The notes: generated from the letters alone by a model not told the origin. Positions 1 to 9,951 are shown, numbered from the stretch's first letter. The stretch: 64,000 nt of DNA from Streptomyces sp. NBC_00691 (GCF_036226665.1 NZ_CP109007.1:6138001-6202000); one strand, 5' to 3'. Program-made: numbers and translations.

Positions 1-2565
1 ATGGACACCCTGGTGCACATCTCTGCCGCGCTGCAGCGCTCCCGCACTGGCCTGAAGTTGATGAGCCAGCTGCTCGTCGACCATCGTGACGACTGGCGGC
101 TCGGACAGCTCGTGCCGCTCGGCGATCTGTATCCGGCGATCGCGGGCGGCGGCGACAAGGCGTTCAGTGGGGAGACCAATGTCCACTTCGAGGCTGCCGA
201 CAAGCTGTACCGGGACAAGCTGCGCCCGTACTTGCTGAAGACCAACCAGGTCACCGAGGACCAGGTCGAGGCGTACCGACGCTCTCCCGAGAGCTTGGGC
301 GACCCGCAGCTCGCGGCCCGTTGCCGCGACTTCACCGGCGACAGCCGGCTCCTGCAGACCCTCTTGCTGTCGGCGCTCGCGCCCAGTGTGCCCGCGCTCG
401 CCGACCTCACGTTGGCGCGGCTGCACGCTCTCAACCACGGTTCCATCACCACCCGCATCGCGGGAACGGAGGTTGGCCGGCTGGAGCAGAAGGTGAAGGA
501 GTGGGCGGCGACCTTCCCTGAGATCAAGGTCGCCGGTACCGGGCCGGGGTCGGTGGTCCGTCTGGAGCTCACCGGCGTCGACTTGGACGCCGTCCTCGCC
601 AACGCACAGGTTCACAACAACCTGGGCAACCGGCGTGCCAAGATGCGCAGCCTGCTCAAGGACGCGCTCGGGGTTGGTGACGGGCCCGGCGGCTTTGACG
701 CATACGACGTGCTGGACCTTGTGTGGAAGGGCACGGAACGACAGATCGAGGTGGTCTTTGGCCACGTCGCCGACGTCGACTCGCTGTCAGAGGCGACTTT
801 GCGGCCCAGCCAGGACGACGCTTGGCGGCTCGTCGTCGATTTCCCTTATGACGAGGGCGAGTTCGGTCCGATGGACGACCTGCAGCGGCTGCGTGCCCTG
901 CGGGAGAAGCCGGGCGGCGACTCGCGCACCCTGGCCTGGCTGCCCACGCACCTGACCGACGCCTCCCGCAGCGACTTCGAGCGTCTCGTCGTCATCGACA
1001 AGGCCCTCGCCGACGAGGCACGATTCGACTCCGAATTCGCACGCAGCCTCAACGCTGACGACAAGGCGCGCGCCAAGAGCATGCTGCAGTCACAGCGCAA
1101 CATCCTCACCGAGCGCGTCACCCAGGCGCTGCGGCAGGCGTACGGGCTCGCACAAAAGCAGGAAGGGGTCGTCGACCTCGGCTTCGACACCCACTTGGTC
1201 GCCCAGCAGGATGTACCTGAGCTTCGACTTCCGCTCGGTGCAGCGCTGGACGCTGCTGCCCGCGACCTGGCTGGCAGGCTGCTTGCCCACCAGTACCCTG
1301 CCCACCCCGACCTGGACCCCGATGGGGCCGGCAAGTCTGTGAAGCCTGCCGAGATCAGGACCGTCTTCGAGTACGTGCGCAAGGCTGCCGAGGACCGCGA
1401 TGGACAGGTCGAGGTCGATGGCAAGGACCGCAAGATCATGGCGCGGATCGCAGGCGGCCTCGGGCTCGGCACCATGCGGGAGGCGTACTACCGGCAGTCC
1501 ACCACCTGGCCTGACCACTTCACCAGCCAGGCCCGCCGGGACGGTACGGCCGAGCCGACTCTGGTGAAGCTCTCCGACTGGAGCGACCTTCCCGAGCCGC
1601 GCGGACTGTCCGAGCCGCTTCGCCGGCTGCTCGCCGCCGCCTACGCGGAGACGACCGACCGGGTGTGGGTTCGCGGGGGTGTCCCCGTCGAACCGGCGCC
1701 CGCACCACATGAGTTGAAGCGGGACTACGCCCTGCGTGAGCAGGCTCTGCCCAGCGAGGAGGACTGGACCGAGGCGCGCAAGAGGTACGAGACCGTGCTC
1801 GGGGACCGGGCGCCGCAACTGCGTCGCGGGCGGATCGTCAACCAGTTCGCCGGACAGATCAAGCAGGCCGCCACCGCGCTTGCCCAGGACGCAGGACGGC
1901 TCGTCGGGGAGCTGGAGAAGCACCGTTCCTTCCTGCGCCTCGATGACGCCTCGCCTCGCCTCGTCCTCGCCCGGCGGGCGCAGGAGCTGGTGAAGTCGGT
2001 GACGGAGGGCGGCATAGACGCCAAGAGCGTCGTTGACCGGCTCGCACGCTTCGACCTTGGCGACTTCACCGCACACCGCTACGCCATGTCCCTCAAGGGC
2101 GCGGGGAAGGTTGCTGCCGCGCTGCAGAACACCAGCTGGGACCAGCTGGGCCTGGCCGACACCCTCGGTGTGGACGGCGCGGCTGTCCTGGAGCGGGTGC
2201 GAGATGCTGCCGTCGGCGATCCGGGGGATTACCCCGACCTGCCGGGCGTGTTGCAGGCCAGTGGCCGGGAGGTGTTGTCCCTGCTGAGGTCCCGACAGAC
2301 CACCGCCGAGCAGCCTCAAACCCCCGTTATCCCGTCGCCGAGTTCGGACGACGTGGACCTGATCGGCGGCTCTGCCCACCCACAGGTTCTGCCGGAGCCG
2401 GTGGCGCAGCCGGGGTCCCGCACGCCGTCTCGGTCCGTTGTCCGCTCCGGCGGTGGGCGGACCACCGCCTCGCGGGCTGCCGCCGAGTTGCAGGCGGAGA
2501 TCGCGGCGCTCGCGGCCGAGAACCCCAACGCCACCGTCGAGGTCGTCTGGAAGGTTGTCGACTGA
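1..2565 (+). CDS. pglY: BREX type 2 ATPase PglY, 3' part (5' end outside window)
   Basis: This frame is open from the first base, so the 854 residues seen are the C-terminal part of a larger protein; PglY/BrxC-type proteins are about 1,200-1,300 residues, with the Walker A motif near the N terminus, which is not in view. The visible start (residues 20-50) reads like the region after the ATPase core, with LKLMSQLLVDHRDDWRLG followed by LVPLGDLY. The rest is alpha-helical, and the last 80 residues are a low-complexity linker. The stop overlaps the pglZ start (TGATG), so the two are translationally coupled. The family call rests on this N-terminal block plus the downstream pglZ-brxD-brxHI order, which defines BREX type 2. 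The ATG at base 1 is probably just an internal Met. Confidence 0.85.
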   Translation: MDTLVHISAALQRSRTGLKLMSQLLVDHRDDWRLGQLVPLGDLYPAIAGGGDKAFSGETNVHFEAADKLYRDKLRPYLLKTNQVTEDQVEAYRRSPESLGDPQLAARCRDFTGDSRLLQTLLLSALAPSVPALADLTLARLHALNHGSITTRIAGTEVGRLEQKVKEWAATFPEIKVAGTGPGSVVRLELTGVDLDAVLANAQVHNNLGNRRAKMRSLLKDALGVGDGPGGFDAYDVLDLVWKGTERQIEVVFGHVADVDSLSEATLRPSQDDAWRLVVDFPYDEGEFGPMDDLQRLRALREKPGGDSRTLAWLPTHLTDASRSDFERLVVIDKALADEARFDSEFARSLNADDKARAKSMLQSQRNILTERVTQALRQAYGLAQKQEGVVDLGFDTHLVAQQDVPELRLPLGAALDAAARDLAGRLLAHQYPAHPDLDPDGAGKSVKPAEIRTVFEYVRKAAEDRDGQVEVDGKDRKIMARIAGGLGLGTMREAYYRQSTTWPDHFTSQARRDGTAEPTLVKLSDWSDLPEPRGLSEPLRRLLAAAYAETTDRVWVRGGVPVEPAPAPHELKRDYALREQALPSEEDWTEARKRYETVLGDRAPQLRRGRIVNQFAGQIKQAATALAQDAGRLVGELEKHRSFLRLDDASPRLVLARRAQELVKSVTEGGIDAKSVVDRLARFDLGDFTAHRYAMSLKGAGKVAAALQNTSWDQLGLADTLGVDGAAVLERVRDAAVGDPGDYPDLPGVLQASGREVLSLLRSRQTTAEQPQTPVIPSPSSDDVDLIGGSAHPQVLPEPVAQPGSRTPSRSVVRSGGGRTTASRAAAELQAEIAALAAENPNATVEVVWKVVD

Positions 2566-5483
2566 TGTCCGAGACCGTCATCGCAGCGCCCGCGTCCGCT
2601 GGTCTTGCCCGGCTGACGGCGGGTACCGTCCGCCAGTACCTGGCCGCGCGCAGCCGGCTCGGTGACGGCACGGTCCGCGTCCTGCTGCTGCGGGCCGATC
2701 CGGCCTGGGACGGGCCCGCCGTGCTACAGACTGCGGGCGTGCTGCGGGCGCGCGTGGCCGTCGGTCCCTCGGTATTGGCCGTACATGAGCAGATCCTGGG
2801 CCACCTCGACGCGGCAACTGCCCCCGACCCCAAGGTCCTGGTCGTCCTCACCGACCGCGAGGACACCGACCTCGACCCCGGGCTGCTTGCCCGCGTCTAC
2901 GGCGGCAGGATCCGGTCCGTCGACAACTGGGAAGTCGTGCAAGAGGCGTTCGACGCACGCGGCCTCGACGGGCGACTGCGCAGCGAGACCTGGGCGGCCG
3001 AAGCGCTCCTGGACGCGGCGGCCACCCGCGGCTGGCCCTCGTTGGGCAAGGGAGTGCTCTCCCGAGACGAGGCACTCACCCGACTGGCCAGGCGCCGTCT
3101 CAGGCTCGGCCGCCACGACACGGATGCGCTGGGCGGGCCGGCCGCACACGACGACGGAGACCGCATCGACCCCGTCGCCCTGTTCCGATGGGCCCTTACC
3201 CCTGGCGGCCCCGACCTCCTGCGCGAACTGCGCGGACCGGAACGGGCAGGCTTGGCCCGCTTCCTCGCCGAACCCGAACAAGGCGGCTCGACCGGAAAGA
3301 TCATCACCGCCTTGGTGAACGCCGAACACGGGGCCGACGCAGCCGCGTACGCGGTCGTCTGCGCCGCCCTGTGGGGGCACGCGGAGGCCGACCACGACTT
3401 GTACCGGGCGCGAGGGCGCGCCGAGCGGTGGCTCGGTGAACAGCCTCCTGCCCAGGGCGACGACCTCGACAGACTTCTGGCCTCCTTCGGATCCAGTGGC
3501 GAGGCGTTCGTCCGCGGGCTTGTCGACCGAGGCGAGCACCGGCTCGCCGACCCGGTTCTGACTCGGGCCGCACAGCTCGTGGCACAGTTCGGGGCACAGG
3601 CTGCCGCGACTGCCAGCCCGCTGCTCTCGGCTGGGCTCGATGCCCGCTTCACTGCGGCTGGTCGTGCCCTTGCCGAGGGCGGCACCGACACGATCACCGC
3701 TGCCGTCATCGCGCTGGCCGACCATGCTCTGGCCGCCGACGGCGCCACCCGCGCGCGAATCGAGCGGGTGAGGATGGCGGCGCGGTTGCGGCAGTGGCTT
3801 GCCGGCTCGCCTGAGGCCGATATCGCCTCGGTCGCTGACGGCACCGCCCGCCAGATCTGCGAGCTCGGCTGGGTAGACCGGGCCTTGGAACACCTCGAAG
3901 CGGGCGGCGACCCGGACGACGTTCTCGCCGACGCGTACAGCCGGATCGGCGCGCAGGTGCGGGACAAGCGCCGCGAGCTGGACCGTGCATTCTCCGAGCG
4001 GCTCGCGGTGTGGACCGCGGGTGGCACCGCCCCCGGCGCCATGCTCACCGTGGAGAGCTTGCTGGACCGTGTTGTTGCACCCGTCGTGGCCACCCCCGGC
4101 CGACGGGTCCTGCTCCTGCTCGTGGATGGGATGAGCGCGGCGATAGCTGCGGAGCTTGGCGAAGAACTCCGGGGACAGTGGGCGGAGTTCGACCCGCTGC
4201 CCACCGTGGCCGGACCGCCCGTCCGGCGTGCCGTGGCTGCCGCGCTGCCCACCCTCACGACCGTATCCCGGACCTCGTTGTTCGCGGGCACCCTGATGAA
4301 GGGCGACCAGAACGACGAGAAGCGGCTCTTCCCCCAGCACTCCTGCTGGAACGGGGCACCGGCGGTCGTATTCCACAAGGATGACCTGCGCGGCCCGGAC
4401 ACCGGCTCGCCCTTCTCCACTGCCCTCACTGAAGCCCTCGCCGACGACCGGACCCATGTCGCGGTCGTACTCAACACGGTCGACGACCGCCTCGGCAAGG
4501 AGCAGAAACTCGGCGACGGCGCGTGGCAGGCCAAGGAAATCGGCGGTCTGGAACCGTTGCTGCGCGCTGCCCGCGCGTTCGGCATGACCGTGCTACTCAC
4601 CTCCGACCACGGACACGTAGTCGAGCGGCGCGGCACCAAGCTCGACGCGGCCAGCGGCACGATCGGCTCGGCCCGCCACCGCACTCCTGGTGGACCCGTC
4701 GCCCCGGCCGAGATCGAGCTGTCCGGACCTCGGGTGGTCTGGCCGGAGCCCGGATCGCGAATCGTCGCGCTGCGGGACCACGACACCCGGTACACCGCGC
4801 TCAAGGCGGGCTACCACGGCGGGGCGACCCTCGCCGAGTTCACCATCCCCCTCCTCGCCCTCCTTCCCTTCGGCGCCGAGCCGCCGATCGGATGGCGGGA
4901 GCTTGGCGACCCGACACCCTCCTGGTGGACGGAGGACGCCGAGGGCGGTGGCGTCGTCGAGGCCGGTGCCAAGAACGAAGCGGGCACAGGTGGCGTGCCC
5001 GAAGCCGCCGTGGCGAGCCCGCGCCGCAAGCAGAACAGGAAGGCTGCCCCGCCCGCGCCCGAGGGCGCCATCAGCCTGTTCGGCGAAGAGGAGGTGGCAC
5101 CCCCCGTAGCGCAGGAACCCGCCGAGCCAGCGGCCGAGCCCGAGACCGCACCCACCTCCAACCAGTCCGAAGACCCTGCTGTTGCCCTGGTCGAGCGGCT
5201 CATGGCGACCGAGCTGTACCAGGCACAGCTGGACCTGCTCGCCCGTAAGCCACGCGACAAGACCGTCCTCCCGAGGGGACTGGTCGCGCTTGTCGAGGCC
5301 GGCACCCTGCCGATGACCGCTCTTGCCGAGCGAGCGGGCCAGCCCGCCACGCGTGCACCCGGTTTCGCAGCGACCCTCGCCCAGCTCCTCAATTACGACG
5401 GTGCCCAGATCCTGGAGATCCTTCCTGACAACCGCACCCTGCGCCTGCACCGTGCCCAGCTGATCGAGCAGTTCGGGCTGTGA
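2565..5483 (+). CDS. pglZ: BREX type 2 phosphatase-like protein PglZ
   Basis: This 972-residue protein is a PglZ-family member of the alkaline phosphatase superfamily, a core component of BREX/Pgl phage defence. The metal-binding core is visible: LLLLVDGMSAA near residue 515 (Asp plus Ser nucleophile region) and LLTSDHGHVV near residue 680. Both are in the order expected for the superfamily. Residues about 800-870 form an acidic, Ala/Pro-rich linker, and the last 100 residues are a compact helical domain ending in RAQLIEQFGL, as in other type 2 PglZ proteins. The ATG overlaps the pglY stop by one base. In Streptomyces Pgl, PglZ acts together with the kinase PglW and methyltransferase PglX; those genes would be to the left of the window. 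Confidence 0.92.
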   Translation: MSETVIAAPASAGLARLTAGTVRQYLAARSRLGDGTVRVLLLRADPAWDGPAVLQTAGVLRARVAVGPSVLAVHEQILGHLDAATAPDPKVLVVLTDREDTDLDPGLLARVYGGRIRSVDNWEVVQEAFDARGLDGRLRSETWAAEALLDAAATRGWPSLGKGVLSRDEALTRLARRRLRLGRHDTDALGGPAAHDDGDRIDPVALFRWALTPGGPDLLRELRGPERAGLARFLAEPEQGGSTGKIITALVNAEHGADAAAYAVVCAALWGHAEADHDLYRARGRAERWLGEQPPAQGDDLDRLLASFGSSGEAFVRGLVDRGEHRLADPVLTRAAQLVAQFGAQAAATASPLLSAGLDARFTAAGRALAEGGTDTITAAVIALADHALAADGATRARIERVRMAARLRQWLAGSPEADIASVADGTARQICELGWVDRALEHLEAGGDPDDVLADAYSRIGAQVRDKRRELDRAFSERLAVWTAGGTAPGAMLTVESLLDRVVAPVVATPGRRVLLLLVDGMSAAIAAELGEELRGQWAEFDPLPTVAGPPVRRAVAAALPTLTTVSRTSLFAGTLMKGDQNDEKRLFPQHSCWNGAPAVVFHKDDLRGPDTGSPFSTALTEALADDRTHVAVVLNTVDDRLGKEQKLGDGAWQAKEIGGLEPLLRAARAFGMTVLLTSDHGHVVERRGTKLDAASGTIGSARHRTPGGPVAPAEIELSGPRVVWPEPGSRIVALRDHDTRYTALKAGYHGGATLAEFTIPLLALLPFGAEPPIGWRELGDPTPSWWTEDAEGGGVVEAGAKNEAGTGGVPEAAVASPRRKQNRKAAPPAPEGAISLFGEEEVAPPVAQEPAEPAAEPETAPTSNQSEDPAVALVERLMATELYQAQLDLLARKPRDKTVLPRGLVALVEAGTLPMTALAERAGQPATRAPGFAATLAQLLNYDGAQILEILPDNRTLRLHRAQLIEQFGL

Positions 5484-5604
5484 ACCAGTGCAGTACGCCT
5501 GCGTCGGGCGGGCCGGTCTCCCGGCCCGCCCGGTCCGCGTGCTGGATGTCAGGCGTTGGCATCGGTATCCGGCCAGGTGGGCGGTCGGATGGGAGACTGT
5601 TCGG

Positions 5605-6957
5605 GTGAACGCGTTTGGATCTTCAGCATCAGGGGCTGCCGCCCCGGTCGGCGTCGTGCGACGTCGCGCCGTCGTGGATGCGCTGCGGCGCGGCGCCGTC
5701 CCCGAAAGCGGCCTCGACCTGCTCGCGACCGGCCTGGGCCGCTTCGAAGGGGCAATCGACGAGGAACTGGACGCCGTCGCCGGCGGCGGCTCGGTATTCA
5801 AGGCCGTGCGTGGCGAGTACGGATCCGGCAAGACCTTCTTCACCCGCTGGCTCGGCGAACGCGCCAAACGACGCACCTTCGCCGTGGCCGAAGTACAGGT
5901 GTCGGAGACCGAGACCCCCCTGCACAAGCTGGAGACCGTCTACCGGCGGCTCACCGAACGCCTGACCACCGTGAGCTTCCCGCCGAGCGCACTGCGGCCG
6001 GTCGTCGACGCGTGGTTCTACGCGCTGGAGGAGGACGCACTCGCCGACGGCGCGAGCGAGACCGAGCTGCCGCAGGCCGTGGACCGGCTTCTCACTGCCC
6101 GGCTTGCCGAGGTCTCCCGGCATGCCCCCGCCTTCGCCACCGCCCTACGTGGATACAAGCAGTCCCTGGACGCCGGAGACGAGGCCACCGCCGCCGCGGT
6201 CATGGCCTGGCTCGGCGGCCAGCCACACGTCGCCGCAGCCGCCCGGCGCAGCGCAGGTGTCCGCGGCGACCTGGACCACTTCGGAGCCTTCGGCTTCTTG
6301 CAGGGCCTCCTCACCGTGCTCCGGGACGCCGGGCACGCCGGACTCGTCCTCGTGCTGGACGAGGTGGAGACCCTCCAGCGGGTTCGTTCCGACGCACGCG
6401 ACAAGGCACTCAACGCGCTGCGACAGCTCATCGACGAGGTTCACTCCGGCCGCTTCCCTGGCCTCTACCTCATCATCACCGGGACGCCCGCCTTCTACGA
6501 CGGACAGCAGGGTGTACAGCGACTCGCACCACTCGCCCAGCGCCTCGCCACCGACTTCACCACCGACCCCCGCTTCGACAACCCACGGGCCGTCCAGATC
6601 CGGCTGCCCGGATTCACCGAGCAGTCACTGACCGGCCTGGGCGCCACCATCCGCGACCTATACGCGGACGGCTCCCAGTCCCCGGACCGGATCAAGCAGC
6701 TCGCCGACGACGCGTACCTCACCGACCTGGCACGGGCCGTGGGCGGCGCTCTTGGCGGAAAGGTCGGGGTAGCGCCACGGCTGTACCTGAAGAAACTGGT
6801 CGGAGATGTGCTCGACCGGATCGACCAGTTCCCCGACTTCGACCCGCGCACGCACTACAAGCTCACGGTCTCCAGCGGCGACCTCACCGCCACAGAACGG
6901 AACTTCGCCGCGCCCACTCCGGCCACCTCCGCGGACGACCTCGACCTCGAGCTCTGA
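5605..6957 (+). CDS. brxD: BREX type 2 ATP-binding protein BrxD
   Basis: A 450-residue P-loop ATPase. Walker A is GEYGSGKT at residues 70-77 and Walker B is LVLVLDEVET near 247-256, followed by a sensor region (LIITGTPAFYDG) typical of AAA/STAND-like ATPases named BrxD in type 2 BREX. I chose GTG at 5605, which has GGGAG about 10 bases upstream; an ATG at 5488 is in frame, but its 39 extra residues do not look like protein. The gene lies 121 bases after pglZ and 53 bases before brxHI, in the same orientation, which is the standard pglZ-brxD-brxHI order. Its exact role in defence is not established; the ATPase assignment is from motifs. Confidence 0.88.
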   Translation: MNAFGSSASGAAAPVGVVRRRAVVDALRRGAVPESGLDLLATGLGRFEGAIDEELDAVAGGGSVFKAVRGEYGSGKTFFTRWLGERAKRRTFAVAEVQVSETETPLHKLETVYRRLTERLTTVSFPPSALRPVVDAWFYALEEDALADGASETELPQAVDRLLTARLAEVSRHAPAFATALRGYKQSLDAGDEATAAAVMAWLGGQPHVAAAARRSAGVRGDLDHFGAFGFLQGLLTVLRDAGHAGLVLVLDEVETLQRVRSDARDKALNALRQLIDEVHSGRFPGLYLIITGTPAFYDGQQGVQRLAPLAQRLATDFTTDPRFDNPRAVQIRLPGFTEQSLTGLGATIRDLYADGSQSPDRIKQLADDAYLTDLARAVGGALGGKVGVAPRLYLKKLVGDVLDRIDQFPDFDPRTHYKLTVSSGDLTATERNFAAPTPATSADDLDLEL

Positions 6958-7010
6958 AGAGCCCTTCCTCGAAGTTCCGAACTCTGACGACCAGCGCAGG
7001 AGCCATAGAC

Positions 7011-9170
7011 GTGCAGGATCAGCCGCGCGCCACCGACCCGGTGGAACGTCTCGACCCGGTAGTCCTGCACCACATCGTCAACACGCTCGGATGGCCGGAC
7101 CTGCGCCCCCTGCAGAAGGCGGCCGTGCACCCGCTGATGGACGGCGAGGACGCGATCCTGCTCGCCCCGACCGCCGGTGGAAAGACGGAGGCGGCCACCT
7201 TCCCGATGCTGTCCGCGATGCGGGAGAAGCACTGGACCGGCACCTCCGTCCTCTACCTGGCCCCCCTCAAGGCACTCCTGAACAACCTGGTGCACCGGGT
7301 CGACAGCTACGCCCAATGGCTGGGCCGTCGAGCCGCGCTCTGGCACGGCGACACCCCCGAGTCCGTACGCCGCCGCATCCGCACCGAGTCCCCCGACTTC
7401 CTGCTGACGACGCCCGAGTCCCTCGAGGCGATGCTCATCAGCGTCAAGACTGACCACATGCACATGCTGAGCCGAGTACGCGCCGTCGTCGTCGACGAGG
7501 TGCACGCCTTCGCAGGGGACGACCGTGGTTGGCACCTGCTCGCCGTACTCGAACGACTGGAGCGACTGGCCGGCCAACGGATCCAGCGCATCGGCCTCTC
7601 CGCCACCGTCGGCAACCCCGACACTCTGCTCACCTGGCTCCAGGGCGCCAGCCCCGCCGACCGCCCCGGCCGAGTCGTCGCACCCGGAGTGACCCTGCCG
7701 GGCAGCGGGACCTCAGCAGCCGACGCCGAAGATCTCCCGCGTCCCGCAGGAGAGGTGGAACTCGACTACGTCGGATCCCTCGCCAACGCTGCCAAAGTAA
7801 TTGCCGCCCTGCACAAGGGCGAAAAACGGCTCGTCTTCTGCGACTCCCGCAGGCAGGTTGAAGAGCTCGGCGCGGCACTACGAGCCCGAGACGTCACCGT
7901 GTTCCTCTCTCACGCCTCCCTCTCCACCGACGAACGTGCCCGCTCGGAGCAGGCATTCGCCGAAGCACGCGACTGCGTCATCGTCTCCACCTCAACCCTC
8001 GAACTCGGCATCGACGTCGGCGACCTCGACCGCGTCATCCAGATCGACTCACCCAGCACGGTGGCCTCCTTCCTGCAACGCATCGGCCGTACGGGACGCC
8101 GCAGCGGCACCTCCCGCAACTGTCTGTTCCTCGCCACCCGGCCCGACGCCTTCCTCCAAGCCGCCGGCCTGCTCACCCTGTGGTCCCGAGGTTGGGTCGA
8201 ACCCGTCACCCCGCCTCCCTCACCCCGTCACCTCGTCGCACAGCAAATCCTCGCTGTCACCCTGCAGGAACACCGTCTCGGCGACCGCCTGTGGCCCGAG
8301 CAATGGAACGGTCTGGCTCCCTTCGACCGCTCCGCCGCACCCCTCGTGTCCCACCTCGTCGAAGGCGGCTTCCTCGACAGCGACGGAGGCATGCTGTTCA
8401 TCGGCACCGAAGCAGAGAAGCACTTCGGCCGACGTCACTTCATGGAGCTGACCGCTTCCTTCACAGCACCGCCCGAGTTCACCGTGCTAGCCGGACGCAA
8501 GGAGATCGGGACCACCGACCCCACCGTCCTCACAGAGGAACGCCCAGGCCCGCGACGCCTACTCCTGGCCGGCCGCAGCTGGCAGGTCACCTTCATCGAC
8601 TGGGCTCGACGTCGCGCCTTCGTCGAACCCGTCGAAGACGGAGGCATCGCCAAATGGCAGGGAAGCGAAGCCCGCGGCCTCTCCTACGCCCTCACCCGCG
8701 CCATGCGCGACGTCCTCCTCGGCACAGACCCCGACGTCCGCCTCACCCGCCGCGCGACTGCCACGCTTGCCGAACTCCGCATGGACCGAGCACCCCACGA
8801 AGTACACCCGGCGGGCACCCTCCTGGTCCGCAATGCCGATGCCACCCGCTGGTGGACCTGGGCCGGCTACCGCGCCAACGCAACGCTCGCAGCCTCCCTC
8901 GGCAACCTCGCCGACCCCGTTCAGCGTCCCACCGACACTCATGTCCGTCTTCGCCAGGACCTCGCCCCTGACGACTGGAAGATCGTTCGCGCTGAACTCC
9001 CCGACTCCCTCACCCTGCCCAGCGTCGACCCGCGCGCCGTCCGCGGCCTCAAATTCTCCGTCGCCCTCCCGCCCCGACTTGCCAGCACCACCCTCGCCGA
9101 GCGCCTTGTTGACCTCGACAGCGCCCTGGCCGCCGCCCGCGAGCCCGTGCGACTGGAATGGGGCGGCTGA
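7011..9170 (+). CDS. brxHI: BREX type 2 superfamily 2 helicase BrxHI
   Basis: A 719-residue DEAD/DEAH-type helicase of the Lhr-like group. Walker A (APTAGGKTEAA) is at about residues 52-62, motif II is DEVH at 162-165, motif III is SATVGN, and motif VI is QRIGRTGRRSG in the second RecA domain. About 300 C-terminal residues follow that contain no further helicase motif. GTG at 7011 is preceded by AGGAG with an 8-base spacer, which decides the start; a longer frame runs upstream through brxD but is antagonistic to that gene. It is the last gene of the BREX operon visible here. BrxHI-type helicases are the usual accessory helicase of type 2 BREX; the substrate is unknown. Confidence 0.9.
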   Translation: MQDQPRATDPVERLDPVVLHHIVNTLGWPDLRPLQKAAVHPLMDGEDAILLAPTAGGKTEAATFPMLSAMREKHWTGTSVLYLAPLKALLNNLVHRVDSYAQWLGRRAALWHGDTPESVRRRIRTESPDFLLTTPESLEAMLISVKTDHMHMLSRVRAVVVDEVHAFAGDDRGWHLLAVLERLERLAGQRIQRIGLSATVGNPDTLLTWLQGASPADRPGRVVAPGVTLPGSGTSAADAEDLPRPAGEVELDYVGSLANAAKVIAALHKGEKRLVFCDSRRQVEELGAALRARDVTVFLSHASLSTDERARSEQAFAEARDCVIVSTSTLELGIDVGDLDRVIQIDSPSTVASFLQRIGRTGRRSGTSRNCLFLATRPDAFLQAAGLLTLWSRGWVEPVTPPPSPRHLVAQQILAVTLQEHRLGDRLWPEQWNGLAPFDRSAAPLVSHLVEGGFLDSDGGMLFIGTEAEKHFGRRHFMELTASFTAPPEFTVLAGRKEIGTTDPTVLTEERPGPRRLLLAGRSWQVTFIDWARRRAFVEPVEDGGIAKWQGSEARGLSYALTRAMRDVLLGTDPDVRLTRRATATLAELRMDRAPHEVHPAGTLLVRNADATRWWTWAGYRANATLAASLGNLADPVQRPTDTHVRLRQDLAPDDWKIVRAELPDSLTLPSVDPRAVRGLKFSVALPPRLASTTLAERLVDLDSALAAAREPVRLEWGG

Positions 9171-9215
9171 GACCAAGATCCAGGCCAGCGGCGCACGTGC
9201 GGGATACGAACCGCC

Positions 9216-9951
9216 TCAACGGTCGACGCGCCTCCATAAAGGGGCTGATCCGCGGCGCGGGAGCCCACGGGGCCTGTTACGCATGTCCAGTACCCGACCA
9301 TCGGCCAGAGTGCCGGTCAGACTCTGTGCCCGGGCGGCGCGAGTAGGCGCGAACACTGGCGTCCCTGGCGAAGGCTCACCTTCTAGGTGCTTCCGCTGAT
9401 CGCGACAGGCGCCGGCCGGCAGGAGGTCGCCCACGCATTCGAATGCGACCAGCTCGATCCGAGCCATGTCTCCCATGCCCGGGTTCTGGCGCTCGTGTTC
9501 TGCCATGGCGCGCATCATCGCGGCGGGATCCGACGGGTCATCAAGCAGAATGAGGTCGTTGACCCCAGGACACCAGGCGGAGGGAATGCTCAGGTAGCCG
9601 AGGTAACGATCGCATCGGTATGAGTACGCACGATCCCCTGGGCGGTACGGAAGTGTCACACCGATGATCGCCGTGGGCGGCAGGCGGCGGTAGGAGGCGA
9701 ACGGTTCCTCTTCGGGTCCCTTCCTTCCTTCCTTCCGTCGTGTTGCAGGCGGAGCACAGCAGTCCCCGCACAAGCCCAGTGGCGTGGTCATGGTCCACCA
9801 CGCACCCAGTGGCGGATCTCCCGCACATCGCACATCGGTCACGCTGCCACGAGATCAGCTTCCCCAGCGACGGCGATTTCGGGTCCAGATCTGTCGGTGA
9901 CTTCCAGCGGTGGCATGCCGGTTCGGGGTTCAGGAACACAGCGTCATACAT
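9216..9951 (-). pseudogene. HNH endonuclease VII family gene, frame broken at a tetranucleotide repeat
   Basis: The ATG at 9951 opens a frame with a beta-beta-alpha-metal nuclease core: CAMC at residues 40-43, DHDH at 53-56 and CSACN at 66-70, typical of recombination endonuclease VII-like HNH proteins. After residue 73 the frame enters four GGAA units (plus-strand 9719-9736) and continues into an unrelated tail ending at 9541. The other frame downstream of the repeat reads PEEEPFASYRRLPPTAIIGV and stays open to 9216, which is the expected continuation of such proteins. Skipping one base, or removing one 4-base unit, joins the two halves into about 244 residues. It is therefore either a phase-variable gene in the OFF state, a recent pseudogene, or a sequencing indel. 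It converges on the BREX operon. Confidence 0.7.
9719..9736. repeat. Tetranucleotide repeat (TTCC x4 plus CC) inside the endonuclease gene
   Basis: The plus strand has CC followed by four TTCC units. It lies at the point where the reading frame of the HNH gene must change. Loss of one unit (or gain of two) restores one continuous frame, which is the arithmetic expected of slipped-strand phase variation. The run is short, so spontaneous slippage rates cannot be inferred. Confidence 0.75.

Noticed and set aside
1090..2379. Long minus-strand open frames opposite pglY and pglZ
   Set aside because: Typical high-GC antisense frames; composition and lack of starts or domains do not support coding.
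5488..5604. In-frame ATG start for brxD at 5488
   Set aside because: The 39 extra residues are Arg/Trp/Pro-rich and unlike protein, and GTG 5605 has a ribosome-binding site.
5556..7010. Long plus-strand frame running into brxHI through the brxD gene
   Set aside because: It is an out-of-frame shadow of brxD with an Arg/Pro-dominated translation; the helicase starts at GTG 7011.
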